Below, in pieces: positions 15,791 through 23,685 of a DNA stretch of 37,509 bases. Location: the NCBI GenBank assembly GCA_030620005.1, contig JAUXAJ010000012.1, positions 1 through 37,509 on the forward strand. The letters are read 5' to 3'. The translations under genes and the position numbers were made by a program. Origin of the DNA: Promethearchaeota archaeon. GTDB taxonomy: Archaea > Asgardarchaeota > Lokiarchaeia > Sigynarchaeales > SOKP01. The notes below the pieces were generated by a model, which made no database searches, was not told where the DNA came from, and saw only the letters and a program-made list of their open reading frames with translations. Position 1 is the stretch's first letter; each line of letters opens with the position of its first letter.

Positions 15791-17199
15791 AAGATTTTTG
15801 CCTTACCATCGCTGGATCGGATCCTTCTTCTGGCGCAGGAATACAAGCTGATATTAGAACTTTTGACAGATGCGGCGTTCACCCGTTTTCTATAATCACT
15901 GCGATTACTTATCAAACAGCTACAAAATTTTTTGGTTATTCGGAAATTTCAAAAGAGAATTTAAAAAAGCAATTAGATGCAATATTAAAAACATACCCGG
16001 TAAAGTTCGTCAAGATTGGGATGATACCGAGTATTAATTCGTTGAATGTGATTGTAGACCATATTAAATCGTATAAGTTAAATGTAATTTTAGATCCAGT
16101 AACGGTTTCTAGCGCTGGAAAAAGATTGGCTGAAAATAATTTGGAATTTTATATTGAGAAAGAATTACTACCAAATATCATTGTTCTAACACCAAATATT
16201 CTTGAAGCGCAAATATACTCGGGAATAAATCTCCAAAACTGTACTCGGGAAGATCATGGCGATTTAAAAAGAGCAGCAATCGGGATCTTAAAAAAAATGC
16301 ATGAAAATGGCGATTTATCAAATCCAGAAAATATTGAGAAAGCTCTAATAATTAAAAGTGCTGGATTGGATAAGAATAAGATTTTTGATTTTATCCTTCT
16401 AAATAAAAAAAATGAGGACGGATTCACACAAGAATTTCAGATTTTAGATAAAAGAAAAGTTGATTTTAAAGGAAATATTCACGGTACAGGGTGTGTTTTT
16501 TCGTCTGCGTTAGCTGCCTTTCTTGCTAAAGGAAATAGCTTGAAAAATGGAATTAAATTGGCAGAGGAGTTTTTCGACGAGAAATTTCAGAATTTTATTG
16601 AATTACCAGACCAGGGGAGGGTCATTGACTTAACTGTGACTGGAGAAAAGTTGAAAGTCATGAATCAAATCAAGGAAATTTACAATTATTTATCAAGGAT
16701 TAAAAAGTTTAGCAAGCTCATACCAGAAGTAAGATTGAACGTCTCGGGATCGCTTCCTAACGCAACAAATAAACAAGATATTGCGGGAATAGAGGGTAGA
16801 ATAACGATCATTGGTGGTTTTCCAAAAGCTTCAGGAGACATTAAGTTTGGAGTTTCTGATCATACGGCAAGATTGATCCTTACGGCAAAAGAATTTGATA
16901 ATTCCATCAATTTTGTAATGAATTTGCGATATAAAGATAAGTATGTTAAGAAGATAAAGGAAAAAACAGATTTATTCCTTCATGAATTCATAAGAGAAAC
17001 ACAACCTGACCAAATTCGGAAAAAAGAGCATTCTACAATGCAGTGGTTAATTAAAGAAAGCGTAAAAAGCACGGGTAGAATTCCTGATATTATTTGGGAT
17101 AAAGGAGCTTTTAACAAAGAGGCAATGATGAGGTTATTTGGAAAAAGTTCAAAAAATATGCTAAATAAACTAAGTAGCATAAACGAAGCTTTGTTTTAA
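15787..17199 (+). CDS. thiDN: bifunctional HMP/HMP-P kinase - thiamine phosphate synthase (ThiD-ThiN)
   Basis: A 470-residue fusion. Residues 1-275 are the ribokinase-fold ThiD domain, which phosphorylates hydroxymethylpyrimidine (phosphate): LTIAGSDPSSGAGIQADIRT binds substrate, PVTVSSAGKRL is the middle motif, and GTGC (233-236) is the anion hole. Residues about 290-470 are ThiN, the archaeal thiamine-phosphate synthase that joins HMP-PP with thiazole phosphate (EVRLNVSGSLPNATNKQDIAGIEGRI region, then GDIKFGVSDHTARLIL). The start is a GTG overlapping the RING gene's stop. The HMP phosphate substrate is made by ThiC, encoded convergently 66 bases beyond the stop. There is no ThiE, consistent with an archaeal pathway. 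Confidence 0.93.
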   Translation: MKDFCLTIAGSDPSSGAGIQADIRTFDRCGVHPFSIITAITYQTATKFFGYSEISKENLKKQLDAILKTYPVKFVKIGMIPSINSLNVIVDHIKSYKLNVILDPVTVSSAGKRLAENNLEFYIEKELLPNIIVLTPNILEAQIYSGINLQNCTREDHGDLKRAAIGILKKMHENGDLSNPENIEKALIIKSAGLDKNKIFDFILLNKKNEDGFTQEFQILDKRKVDFKGNIHGTGCVFSSALAAFLAKGNSLKNGIKLAEEFFDEKFQNFIELPDQGRVIDLTVTGEKLKVMNQIKEIYNYLSRIKKFSKLIPEVRLNVSGSLPNATNKQDIAGIEGRITIIGGFPKASGDIKFGVSDHTARLILTAKEFDNSINFVMNLRYKDKYVKKIKEKTDLFLHEFIRETQPDQIRKKEHSTMQWLIKESVKSTGRIPDIIWDKGAFNKEAMMRLFGKSSKNMLNKLSSINEALF

Positions 17200-17265
17200 T
17201 AAGATATGATGTTAAATCATGAAACTAAAAAAAATCGTAAATTTAATAGAATAAATTCAAATTTC

Positions 17266-18582
17266 TTACAAGATGTTTTTTGAAGCCTTTTTTTCTAAAG
17301 CGTCTTTTAAAATCTTAATTGCGCAAAATTCTCCACACATGGAACAGACATCCTCGTCAGTATCTCCGCTTCTATAATGTATCTCCCTAGCTAATTCGGG
17401 ATCGATTGAACACTTTATCATTTCTTCCCAATCCAGATTTTTTCGTGCAATATCCATTTTATAATCCCAATTAGACGCTTTTCTACCGTATTTTGCAATA
17501 TTTACGGCGTGGGCAGCAATTTTCGATGCAATGACCCCCCTTTTAACGTCCTCTTTTTCGGGTAGTGCTAAATGTTCTGAGGGCGTCACGTAACATAGAT
17601 AGTCGGCACCCGAGAGTCCCGCAATAACACCACCAATTGCGCTAACTATGTGGTCATACCCAGGAGCGATATCAGTAACTAAAGGTCCTAAAACATAAAA
17701 TGGCGCTCCATTACATAAAGACTTCATTATCTTGATATTTCTTTCAATCTCGTTGGCAGGAATATGTCCTGGACCCTCAACCATTACTTGAACGTTTTGA
17801 GCCCATGCTCGCTTGACTAATTTAGAAATTTCAATTAGTTCTTGGATTTGAGCATAATCCGTGGAATCAAATATGCTTCCCGGTCTCATGCCGTCTCCAA
17901 GTGAGAGAGTAAAATCGTACTCATTTGCCATGTCCAATAAATAATCGTAATTCTTATTGAATGGGTTTTCCAAATCGTTCTCTAATATCCAAGCTGCCAA
18001 AAACGTGCCCCCACGAGAAACCACGCCCATTGTTCTTGGATGTTCTTTCAAGTATTTTATAATTTCCTTTGTTATTCCAACGTGAATTGTAAAAAAATCG
18101 ACTCCTTCTTTCGCTTGTTCTTCCACTACATTAAACAAGTCATCTTCATCAAAATTAATGATTGCCCCCTTTTTTTCAAGCGCCCTTAATGCTGATTGAT
18201 ATATGGGCACAGTTCCTATAGGAACTTTAATTTCTTCCAAGATTCGTTTTCTAATATTTTTTACGTCAGCTTCCGTCACACCGGTGCTTAGATCCATTAC
18301 TGTATCGGCACCATATTTTACAGCAACTTTGGCTTTTTCTATTTCAGCGTTAAGATCGCACACTTTTTTCGAACTTCCAATATTTGCGTTGATTTTTACT
18401 AGAAGTCCTTCTCCAATCCCTATAGGAAAATCTAAATCTCTTTTATTAGATTTAGGAACAATTATTCTTCCGTTCGCTACGCCTCTTCTTATGAATTCGA
18501 CATCAACTTCTTCTTTTTTTGCGACAAATTCCATTTCTTTGGTTATTTTTCCATCTTTAGCAAGTTTCATTAGTGTGGACAA
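17266..18582 (-). CDS. thiC: phosphomethylpyrimidine synthase ThiC
   Basis: A 438-residue radical-SAM-like ThiC, which converts aminoimidazole ribotide into HMP phosphate. Family blocks seen are NANIGSS, KYGADTVMDLSTG, PIGTVPIYQ, VSRGGTFLAAWI, SLGDGMRPGSIFD and VMVEGPGHIPANEI. The C-terminal cluster motif is CSMCGEFC (C413, C416, C420). Its spacing C-x2-C-x3-C is one residue shorter than the usually quoted C-x2-C-x4-C. The start is a TTG at 18580-18582, supported by AAGGT eight bases upstream and by the N-terminal register of ThiC proteins. An ATG at 18570 is the alternative. No THI-box (TPP riboswitch) is visible in the leader. It is convergent with thiDN. Confidence 0.95.
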   Translation of the reverse strand: MSTLMKLAKDGKITKEMEFVAKKEEVDVEFIRRGVANGRIIVPKSNKRDLDFPIGIGEGLLVKINANIGSSKKVCDLNAEIEKAKVAVKYGADTVMDLSTGVTEADVKNIRKRILEEIKVPIGTVPIYQSALRALEKKGAIINFDEDDLFNVVEEQAKEGVDFFTIHVGITKEIIKYLKEHPRTMGVVSRGGTFLAAWILENDLENPFNKNYDYLLDMANEYDFTLSLGDGMRPGSIFDSTDYAQIQELIEISKLVKRAWAQNVQVMVEGPGHIPANEIERNIKIMKSLCNGAPFYVLGPLVTDIAPGYDHIVSAIGGVIAGLSGADYLCYVTPSEHLALPEKEDVKRGVIASKIAAHAVNIAKYGRKASNWDYKMDIARKNLDWEEMIKCSIDPELAREIHYRSGDTDEDVCSMCGEFCAIKILKDALEKKASKNIL

Positions 18583-18826
18583 TTCTTAAGACCTTCAACA
18601 AAATTTGTTCTTATTATAACAAATAAACGTGTAAGAAATTATAATTTTTTGGCTTATTATTAATAAATTTGATGAATTTTTATTAATAAAATATTACTTC
18701 TTACAGGCTGAAAAAAGTTGTTTAGAGCATATTAGAAAAATTTCATGGGAATAATGGAAAATAATCAAAAATTGGTCTATAAATATTATAAATATTATTT
18801 TCGATGCTTTTTATTCGTGTTAAAAT

Positions 18827-18838
18827 ATTTATATAAAT
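18827..18838 (+). promoter_or_regulatory. TATA box for the small basic protein
   Basis: ATTTATATAAAT ends about 23 bases before the ATG at 18862. That places transcription start just before or at this ATG, which is why I reject the longer ORF from 18745. Confidence 0.4.
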
Positions 18839-18861
18839 CTATATTTGGTACGAAGGTTAAA

Positions 18862-18993
18862 ATGAAAAATGAACGATTAACAATGAATCGAGAGGATTGG
18901 GAACGATTAAGAGAGTATAGAAAAGCACCATATCGGAAAAGACATTTAGAACTAGGAAAACTAGAAGAGCTATGCAGTCTTAAGAACGAATAA
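18862..18993 (+). CDS. small charged hypothetical protein
   Basis: A 43-residue protein, mostly charged and helical (MNREDWERLREYRKAPYRKR). The open frame extends back to 18745, but the TATA box at 18827-18838 and GAAGG just before the ATG at 18862 favour this start. Another ATG at 18883 is possible. I recognise no family. The dense basic residues could suit nucleic-acid binding, but that is a guess. It is isolated between divergent thiC and the convergent Nudix gene. Confidence 0.45.
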   Translation: MKNERLTMNREDWERLREYRKAPYRKRHLELGKLEELCSLKNE

Positions 18994-19033
18994 AGCGATA
19001 TTTAGCATTAGTAAAGTTATTTAACTTGGAAAA

Positions 19034-19501
19034 TTAATCATATCCAATTTTCAATTGTTTTAAAAGTTCAATTAAGGATTCTGTTAATTTGTAATTTTTG
19101 AGCACCTCAAAAGGTACAAATTTGGCTTCAAGTGCGTCGTCATCGGCTCTTGGGGGTTGATTAGAGGATCCTTCAACTTGTTCTACAAAGTAATTAATCA
19201 ACACGTAATGGTATTCAATCTCGCCCATTTCGTCGCGCATTATCTTATCTATTATCCCTGCTAACTTGGTAACTTTTACTTTAAACCCAGTTTCTTCATA
19301 GGCTTCCCTTTCGGCAGCCGTTTTAGTTCGTTCCCCAAGGTCTAAATGACCACCGGGAATTGACCAATAACCGGCATCGGGATTATATTTTCTTTTAATT
19401 AATAGTAGTTGATTATCTCTTACAAACATTATCCCTACCCCTACATGTGGAAATCGAGGATAGTGTCTTAATTTATAATTCTCAGAAACGTCTTTATTCA
19501 T
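19034..19501 (-). CDS. Nudix hydrolase
   Basis: A 155-residue single-domain Nudix protein. The Nudix box G51-x5-E57-x7-R65-E66-x2-E69-E70-x-G72 is complete (GGHLDLGERTKTAAEREAYE then ETGF), so metal-dependent hydrolysis of a nucleoside diphosphate linked to another group is expected. The preceding GYWSIPGG and the VGIMFVRDNQLLLIKRK strands resemble ADP-ribose- or nucleotide-sanitising (MutT-like) members. The substrate cannot be fixed. It has an ATG start, is cytoplasmic, and appears monocistronic. Confidence 0.92.
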   Translation of the reverse strand: MNKDVSENYKLRHYPRFPHVGVGIMFVRDNQLLLIKRKYNPDAGYWSIPGGHLDLGERTKTAAEREAYEETGFKVKVTKLAGIIDKIMRDEMGEIEYHYVLINYFVEQVEGSSNQPPRADDDALEAKFVPFEVLKNYKLTESLIELLKQLKIGYD

Positions 19502-19743
19502 CTTTTTGACTTACTTAGATAACTATTTTTATATTATTAATATGGTGAATTATTTATATTTATAATTAAAAAAATTCCCAATATATTAGAGTAAAAATCG
19601 TCTGCATGAGCTTGGAAAAAAATAATTTTTAACATTTTAGTAATTATTAAAGTTATCTAATATTGAACTACTCCTTCCTAAAAATATTTAATGTTAAAAA
19701 ATTAATAAGATTAAAGATAATATTTTTTAAGACGTAGATTGAA

Positions 19744-20235
19744 TTGAGACCATGGTATTGGCCAGAAGGCGGACAACCTCATAGAACAAAGCCTTTTTCT
19801 TGGATTATAAAGAATATAATGGCGGCTTCCTGGTGGCCCGATCCTCCTGTTTTTGAAATATATAAAAAAGAAGGAATAATAGTAGTCATTAACTGTTCCG
19901 AATTTGATAATCGTCGCGATGTTCCCAAGGAATTCATATATTACAATATTAACGTACCAGATTATGGGATTCCAACAGATTCACAAATGGAAAGATTCCT
20001 TGAAATAACTGATAAACACGACTCTAAAGGAGACCCCATCGTTGTACATTGTGTTGCTGGATGTGGTAGAACTGGACAATTAATTGTAGCTTGGGCCGCA
20101 CATAATGGATATATTCCTAAAAGAATGGATCCGGTTAAATGGATTCGAAATTTAAGGCGATGTTGTCTTGAAACAAATGAACAAATGAATTTTGCTAGAA
20201 AAATGGCAAAAAAACATCAAAAAGTCTCAATGTAA
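19744..20235 (+). CDS. dual-specificity protein tyrosine phosphatase-like protein
   Basis: A 163-residue compact cysteine phosphatase. The P-loop is HCVAGCGRTG (H102, C103, R109), matching HCx5R, and the general acid is D73 in NVPDYGIPT, in the normal place about 30 residues before the Cys. The opening RPWYWPEGGQPHR and the FSWII segment resemble the start of archaeal DSP proteins. The start is a TTG at 19744; an in-frame TAG at 19735 rules out much extension, and no in-frame ATG precedes the conserved part. It would dephosphorylate phosphoproteins or small phosphate esters in the cytoplasm. No kinase is adjacent. Confidence 0.88.
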   Translation: MRPWYWPEGGQPHRTKPFSWIIKNIMAASWWPDPPVFEIYKKEGIIVVINCSEFDNRRDVPKEFIYYNINVPDYGIPTDSQMERFLEITDKHDSKGDPIVVHCVAGCGRTGQLIVAWAAHNGYIPKRMDPVKWIRNLRRCCLETNEQMNFARKMAKKHQKVSM

Positions 20236-20581
20236 GAAGAACTGAACTGCCACACCCTAGAGGGCAACGGATTCCGTAAAAAGCGATTTAAATTCTCTTC
20301 TAGTTTAAAACTTGATTCAATTTTAATAAGACGTAGCTATATCTCAATATCCTCGATTCCCATAAACCACATATTAATTTCATTCGCATATACAATTAGT
20401 AATATTAAAATAATTAGAAATATGAGGCACGAACTATTTTTGCGGCTGAAAGCTTGTCTTGATCTGATTTATTTTGAGCGGGATTTATATTCTTTAGCTT
20501 TTGCATCATAAAGCGCTTTGATCCCTTTTAGAGTTACTATTAACTTTTCATGTAATATTCACCCTCAATAGCGTGAAAAAT
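20236..20581. other. intergenic with a possible wHTH remnant
   Basis: Spacer between the phosphatase and convergent CPBP gene. On the minus strand, 20469-20575 contains two short frames that together read HAIEGEYYM and KLIVTLKGIKALYDAKAKEY. These resemble the wing and last helix of a winged-helix regulator with a frameshift between them. The resemblance is weak. Nothing else was seen. Confidence 0.3.
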
Positions 20582-21403
20582 TTATAATTCATGCTTAGCA
20601 ATAAATTTAATTAGCAAGATGTTAAGAATACAGGGTATGACGCTGAACCCTAATATATACACGAAAATTACTTGCAAAACTATATCCGCTCCTGGTGCAT
20701 ATATGACTAGTGCCACCAGTGCATCAATCAGGTAATGAGTGATAATGCAGGGTATAAGGCTTTCTGTTTTTACGAATAGATATGCCAAGAATAATCCAAT
20801 AAAAAAAGCATAAAATATTTTAATTGGCAGTGCCAATATTTCTGAAAGAGACATCTCCATCCAAAAAATATTTATTATGGTTAATCCATACCAAATTCCA
20901 AATATTAATGCGTCGTAGATAATTGCCTTCCGCACTGGATATTTCTTTAAAAGAATGGTTAAAATCGCCCCTCGAAAGAAAACTTCCTCCCAAATTCCAG
21001 GAGTCAATGCTCCAAGTAGCATGAAAGAGGTAGGTGGGAGTATTTGATTTATATCAAATACATATTTCCCAGTTAGGATTGAACCAAACAGCGTACAGAT
21101 AAGCACTATAAGAGCACAACCAATCCCTAGTAAGAGATTTCGAGTTGCTGGACAAATTCTGGTCAGGCAAATACTATCTAAATATTGATGGTAGGTTTCG
21201 TGTCCGTTTGGAAGATGTAACCAAAAAGATACCACGATGAGCCACAATAAAGCTAAACTTATGAATTGCATGTAGAAATAAAATTCAAGATATATAAAAC
21301 CAACTAAAAAAAAAGGAATAATTCCCTGAAAGATCATATAGAGTACACAGAGGAGAAATATTGATAACAATGGATATTCAACTAACCTCGAATTAAATCT
21401 CAC
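20582..21403 (-). CDS. CPBP family intramembrane protease-like protein
   Basis: A 273-residue protein with about eight hydrophobic segments, a CPBP/Rce1-type (Abi) membrane protein. Motif 1 is EEVFFRG (E139, E140, R144). Motif 3 is HYLID (H223, D227). Motif 2, normally FxxxH, reads FGIWY (168-172), so the usual zinc-ligand or catalytic histidine is tyrosine. It may be inactive or use another residue. The start is a GTG with AAAGG about ten bases upstream. A (TA)n run at 21455-21469 lies about 50 bases upstream and probably acts as its TATA box. Members process prenylated or other membrane proteins, or confer bacteriocin immunity. The role here is unknown. Confidence 0.8.
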   Translation of the reverse strand: MRFNSRLVEYPLLSIFLLCVLYMIFQGIIPFFLVGFIYLEFYFYMQFISLALLWLIVVSFWLHLPNGHETYHQYLDSICLTRICPATRNLLLGIGCALIVLICTLFGSILTGKYVFDINQILPPTSFMLLGALTPGIWEEVFFRGAILTILLKKYPVRKAIIYDALIFGIWYGLTIINIFWMEMSLSEILALPIKIFYAFFIGLFLAYLFVKTESLIPCIITHYLIDALVALVIYAPGADIVLQVIFVYILGFSVIPCILNILLIKFIAKHEL

Positions 21404-21565
21404 TAAAAAATAACCTTTTTTTTTAAATCTATTATTAACATTATTATTTCTTCCATATATATATATATAAATATTTTACTTTATAACATCATAAACTATT
21501 TTTTTTTAATTGATAACAACTTAATTTTTTAGAAGAAGAAGTAAAATTGGAATACAAAATCACGA

Positions 21566-23599
21566 TCACATTAACGATAAATCGAGAGTTTCAATAATCG
21601 TCGTAAATTGTTGGAATTTCTCCAAATTTTCTCGAGCGTTTGAAACATGTTGAGAGAACTCCTTCCAAAAACGATGAAAAATAATTGATAAAATCCTATC
21701 AATTCTTTCAATTAAAATTTTCATATCAGCTCGTCCTAAAACATAATAAAGGCTTCCTTTTTCTTTGTATATCACGAACCGATCGTTTCCTATAATAACG
21801 TTGTTAAGCTGTTGTTGACTGATTTCTAAACTAAAATTTTGTAATGCCATGAGGAATTTTCCTAGAAGATCGTTGTCTATTTTAGTTTCAGGACAATAAC
21901 TATATAATTCAATTTCATATACCGTGGAAAAAATCCATATCTCCTTTACATCTCCCATTGGGTGGTATGTTTTTGGCTCACGAGTGGAAATTTTTTCAAA
22001 TTTTTTAGTTAAATCGTTAATTTTTTGCTTGTAATAAACTGTTTTTTCATTGTTATTGAGTTCTGAATAAATACCAACAATCTGATTCAATAATTCTAAT
22101 TCTTCTTGGACAGGAGTTTTTAAAGAACCGAAAATATCGTGTGCTTTTAAAAGTTCCGACAATCCTTCTTTTTTTTTTCCAATGGCAATTAATGAGCTTG
22201 CTAATTGTCGATACATCCAAGCGGTCGTGAATAAGTCTACAAATTTATATTTTTCGATGTTTGTTAAAAAGTCATTAAGTCTTTCGATGTTTTTTTCACG
22301 CATTTGTAACTGTTCTTGTTTTTGAATAATTCTTTTAAACAAGTCGATTGTTTTTCTGTAGTTTTCATATTTTTTAGCAATTTTTAAGGCTTTCTCGTAA
22401 TATTCAAGAAATTTTTCGTTATTTTTTAAAAATTCATTAATATTTCCCATAATCTCATAAATTTGAATTAAAATTTCGTGATCTCTTGATTCAGATAATA
22501 AATTCGTAGCTTTTTCAAAATTACTTAAAGCAGCTTCAAAATAAATCTTATAATTTTCAAACTGGTTAATTCCAAATTCTTTTATATTTTTAATTGCAAT
22601 TCTAAAATTAACATCTCCTATTTCGTATAAAAGTTCAGATTGTTGTTTTTTAATAGTGTCAGATTTTTCCATGTTAACACTGATTTTTAAAGCATTTAAA
22701 AGAACTTCAAGAGCCTCATCATATTTTTCAAGATTGATAAGAATTCTTCCTTTAATCGTTAAAATTTGAAATTTGTTGATGAATTTTGCTCTTGCAATGT
22801 CAATTTTTTTTAATTTACGAAACGCCGCAAAGTAATTTTCTATCTTGTAAGCGCTAAAACCCTGCATGAAAATACTTATTTCTAGATATTTTTGATTTTG
22901 TAATTCCTCAGCTAGTTCTTCTAAACGCTTAAAAGTCTCCATTGCAACTCTATAATTTTTCTTTTGTGTGAACAAGGAGGCTATAATGTAAAGAACTTCC
23001 ATTATTAAACGCTTATTGTTTTCTTGTTCAAATTTAAGAAGTACCTTCTTTAATGTCTGATAAGCTCGGTCAAGATTTCTTGTTTTAAATAACCGTACGC
23101 CTGCTTGAAAGTCTTCTACTGCGGCAGTGTATGAATAATTTTCGCTTATTTCAATATCAGGCTCTTTAAGAGTGATTTCTTGATTAGAAACGAGGATTTT
23201 TTTTAATTCTTCGTAAAACATTTCGAGTACATTATTTTTGCCTTTTAAATATTTATCAGATATAGTAATCATGATTTTATCATAAATTTTTAATTCTTCA
23301 TCCGCAAGGTAATCTGGAACGAGAACAACAACGATAAAAGGTAAAATCTCTTCTTTTTCTTCTGATTTTGTAAGAATATCAAACAAGACTTTTGCTTTTC
23401 TGTTAAAACGATTTATTGGTATGGTAACTAACTTTTTCCTAAAAGATTTATGGGAAGAATCTCCAAGAAATTGATAACTTGTAAAAATCTGAGAAGTTAA
23501 TTTTTCAAGATCACCAACATCTGATTTGGGGTAAACATCAACAATTTCGGGACCAATATCTTCGTTCCAAAGAGCTATAAATGAAGTTAGAGCTTTCAT
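21566..23599 (-). CDS. longin-like / TPR / C-terminal longin-like domain protein (copy 2)
   Basis: A 677-residue soluble protein. Residues 1-140 form an alpha/beta domain starting ALTSFIALWNEDIGPEIVDV and including LPFIVVVLVPDYLADEEL, which I read as longin-like. Residues about 155-535 are a TPR array of amphipathic helix pairs (YRVAMETFKRLEELAEEL; YDEALEVLLNALKI; FLEYYEKALKIAKK; KKEGLSELLKAHDIF). Residues 545-650 form a second alpha/beta domain (VKEIWIFSTVYEIELYS, LLGKFLMALQNFSLEI, RFVIYKEKGSLYYVLGRAD) of the kind attached to Asgard roadblock/longin proteins. No catalytic motif is present. It is the last gene of a four-gene minus-strand cluster, 86 bases after its closest paralogue, so it may also have its own promoter. 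The fold calls are inferred by pattern, not alignment. Confidence 0.65.
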   Translation of the reverse strand: MKALTSFIALWNEDIGPEIVDVYPKSDVGDLEKLTSQIFTSYQFLGDSSHKSFRKKLVTIPINRFNRKAKVLFDILTKSEEKEEILPFIVVVLVPDYLADEELKIYDKIMITISDKYLKGKNNVLEMFYEELKKILVSNQEITLKEPDIEISENYSYTAAVEDFQAGVRLFKTRNLDRAYQTLKKVLLKFEQENNKRLIMEVLYIIASLFTQKKNYRVAMETFKRLEELAEELQNQKYLEISIFMQGFSAYKIENYFAAFRKLKKIDIARAKFINKFQILTIKGRILINLEKYDEALEVLLNALKISVNMEKSDTIKKQQSELLYEIGDVNFRIAIKNIKEFGINQFENYKIYFEAALSNFEKATNLLSESRDHEILIQIYEIMGNINEFLKNNEKFLEYYEKALKIAKKYENYRKTIDLFKRIIQKQEQLQMREKNIERLNDFLTNIEKYKFVDLFTTAWMYRQLASSLIAIGKKKEGLSELLKAHDIFGSLKTPVQEELELLNQIVGIYSELNNNEKTVYYKQKINDLTKKFEKISTREPKTYHPMGDVKEIWIFSTVYEIELYSYCPETKIDNDLLGKFLMALQNFSLEISQQQLNNVIIGNDRFVIYKEKGSLYYVLGRADMKILIERIDRILSIIFHRFWKEFSQHVSNARENLEKFQQFTTIIETLDLSLM

Positions 23600-23685
23600 A
23601 TCTATTCTGTTTTATTCTTTCATTCTATCTATAAATTATATATCAACTTTTTTAATTTTATAAAACATTAAAAATACCGTTTTAT

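Noticed and set aside
18583..18744. Possible TPP riboswitch before thiC
   Set aside because: I looked for the conserved CUGAGA and ACCUGA elements in the leader on the minus strand and did not see them.
18745..18861. N-terminal extension of the small basic protein (hydrophobic, Tyr-rich)
   Set aside because: A TATA box at 18827-18838 sits inside it, so the transcript most likely begins after it.
20469..20575. Winged-helix regulator remnant
   Set aside because: Only about 30 residues in two frames resemble a wHTH end; too weak to call a pseudogene.
21455..21469. (TA)n run as a microsatellite of interest
   Set aside because: Short and placed where a TATA box for the CPBP gene is expected; no further repeat structure.
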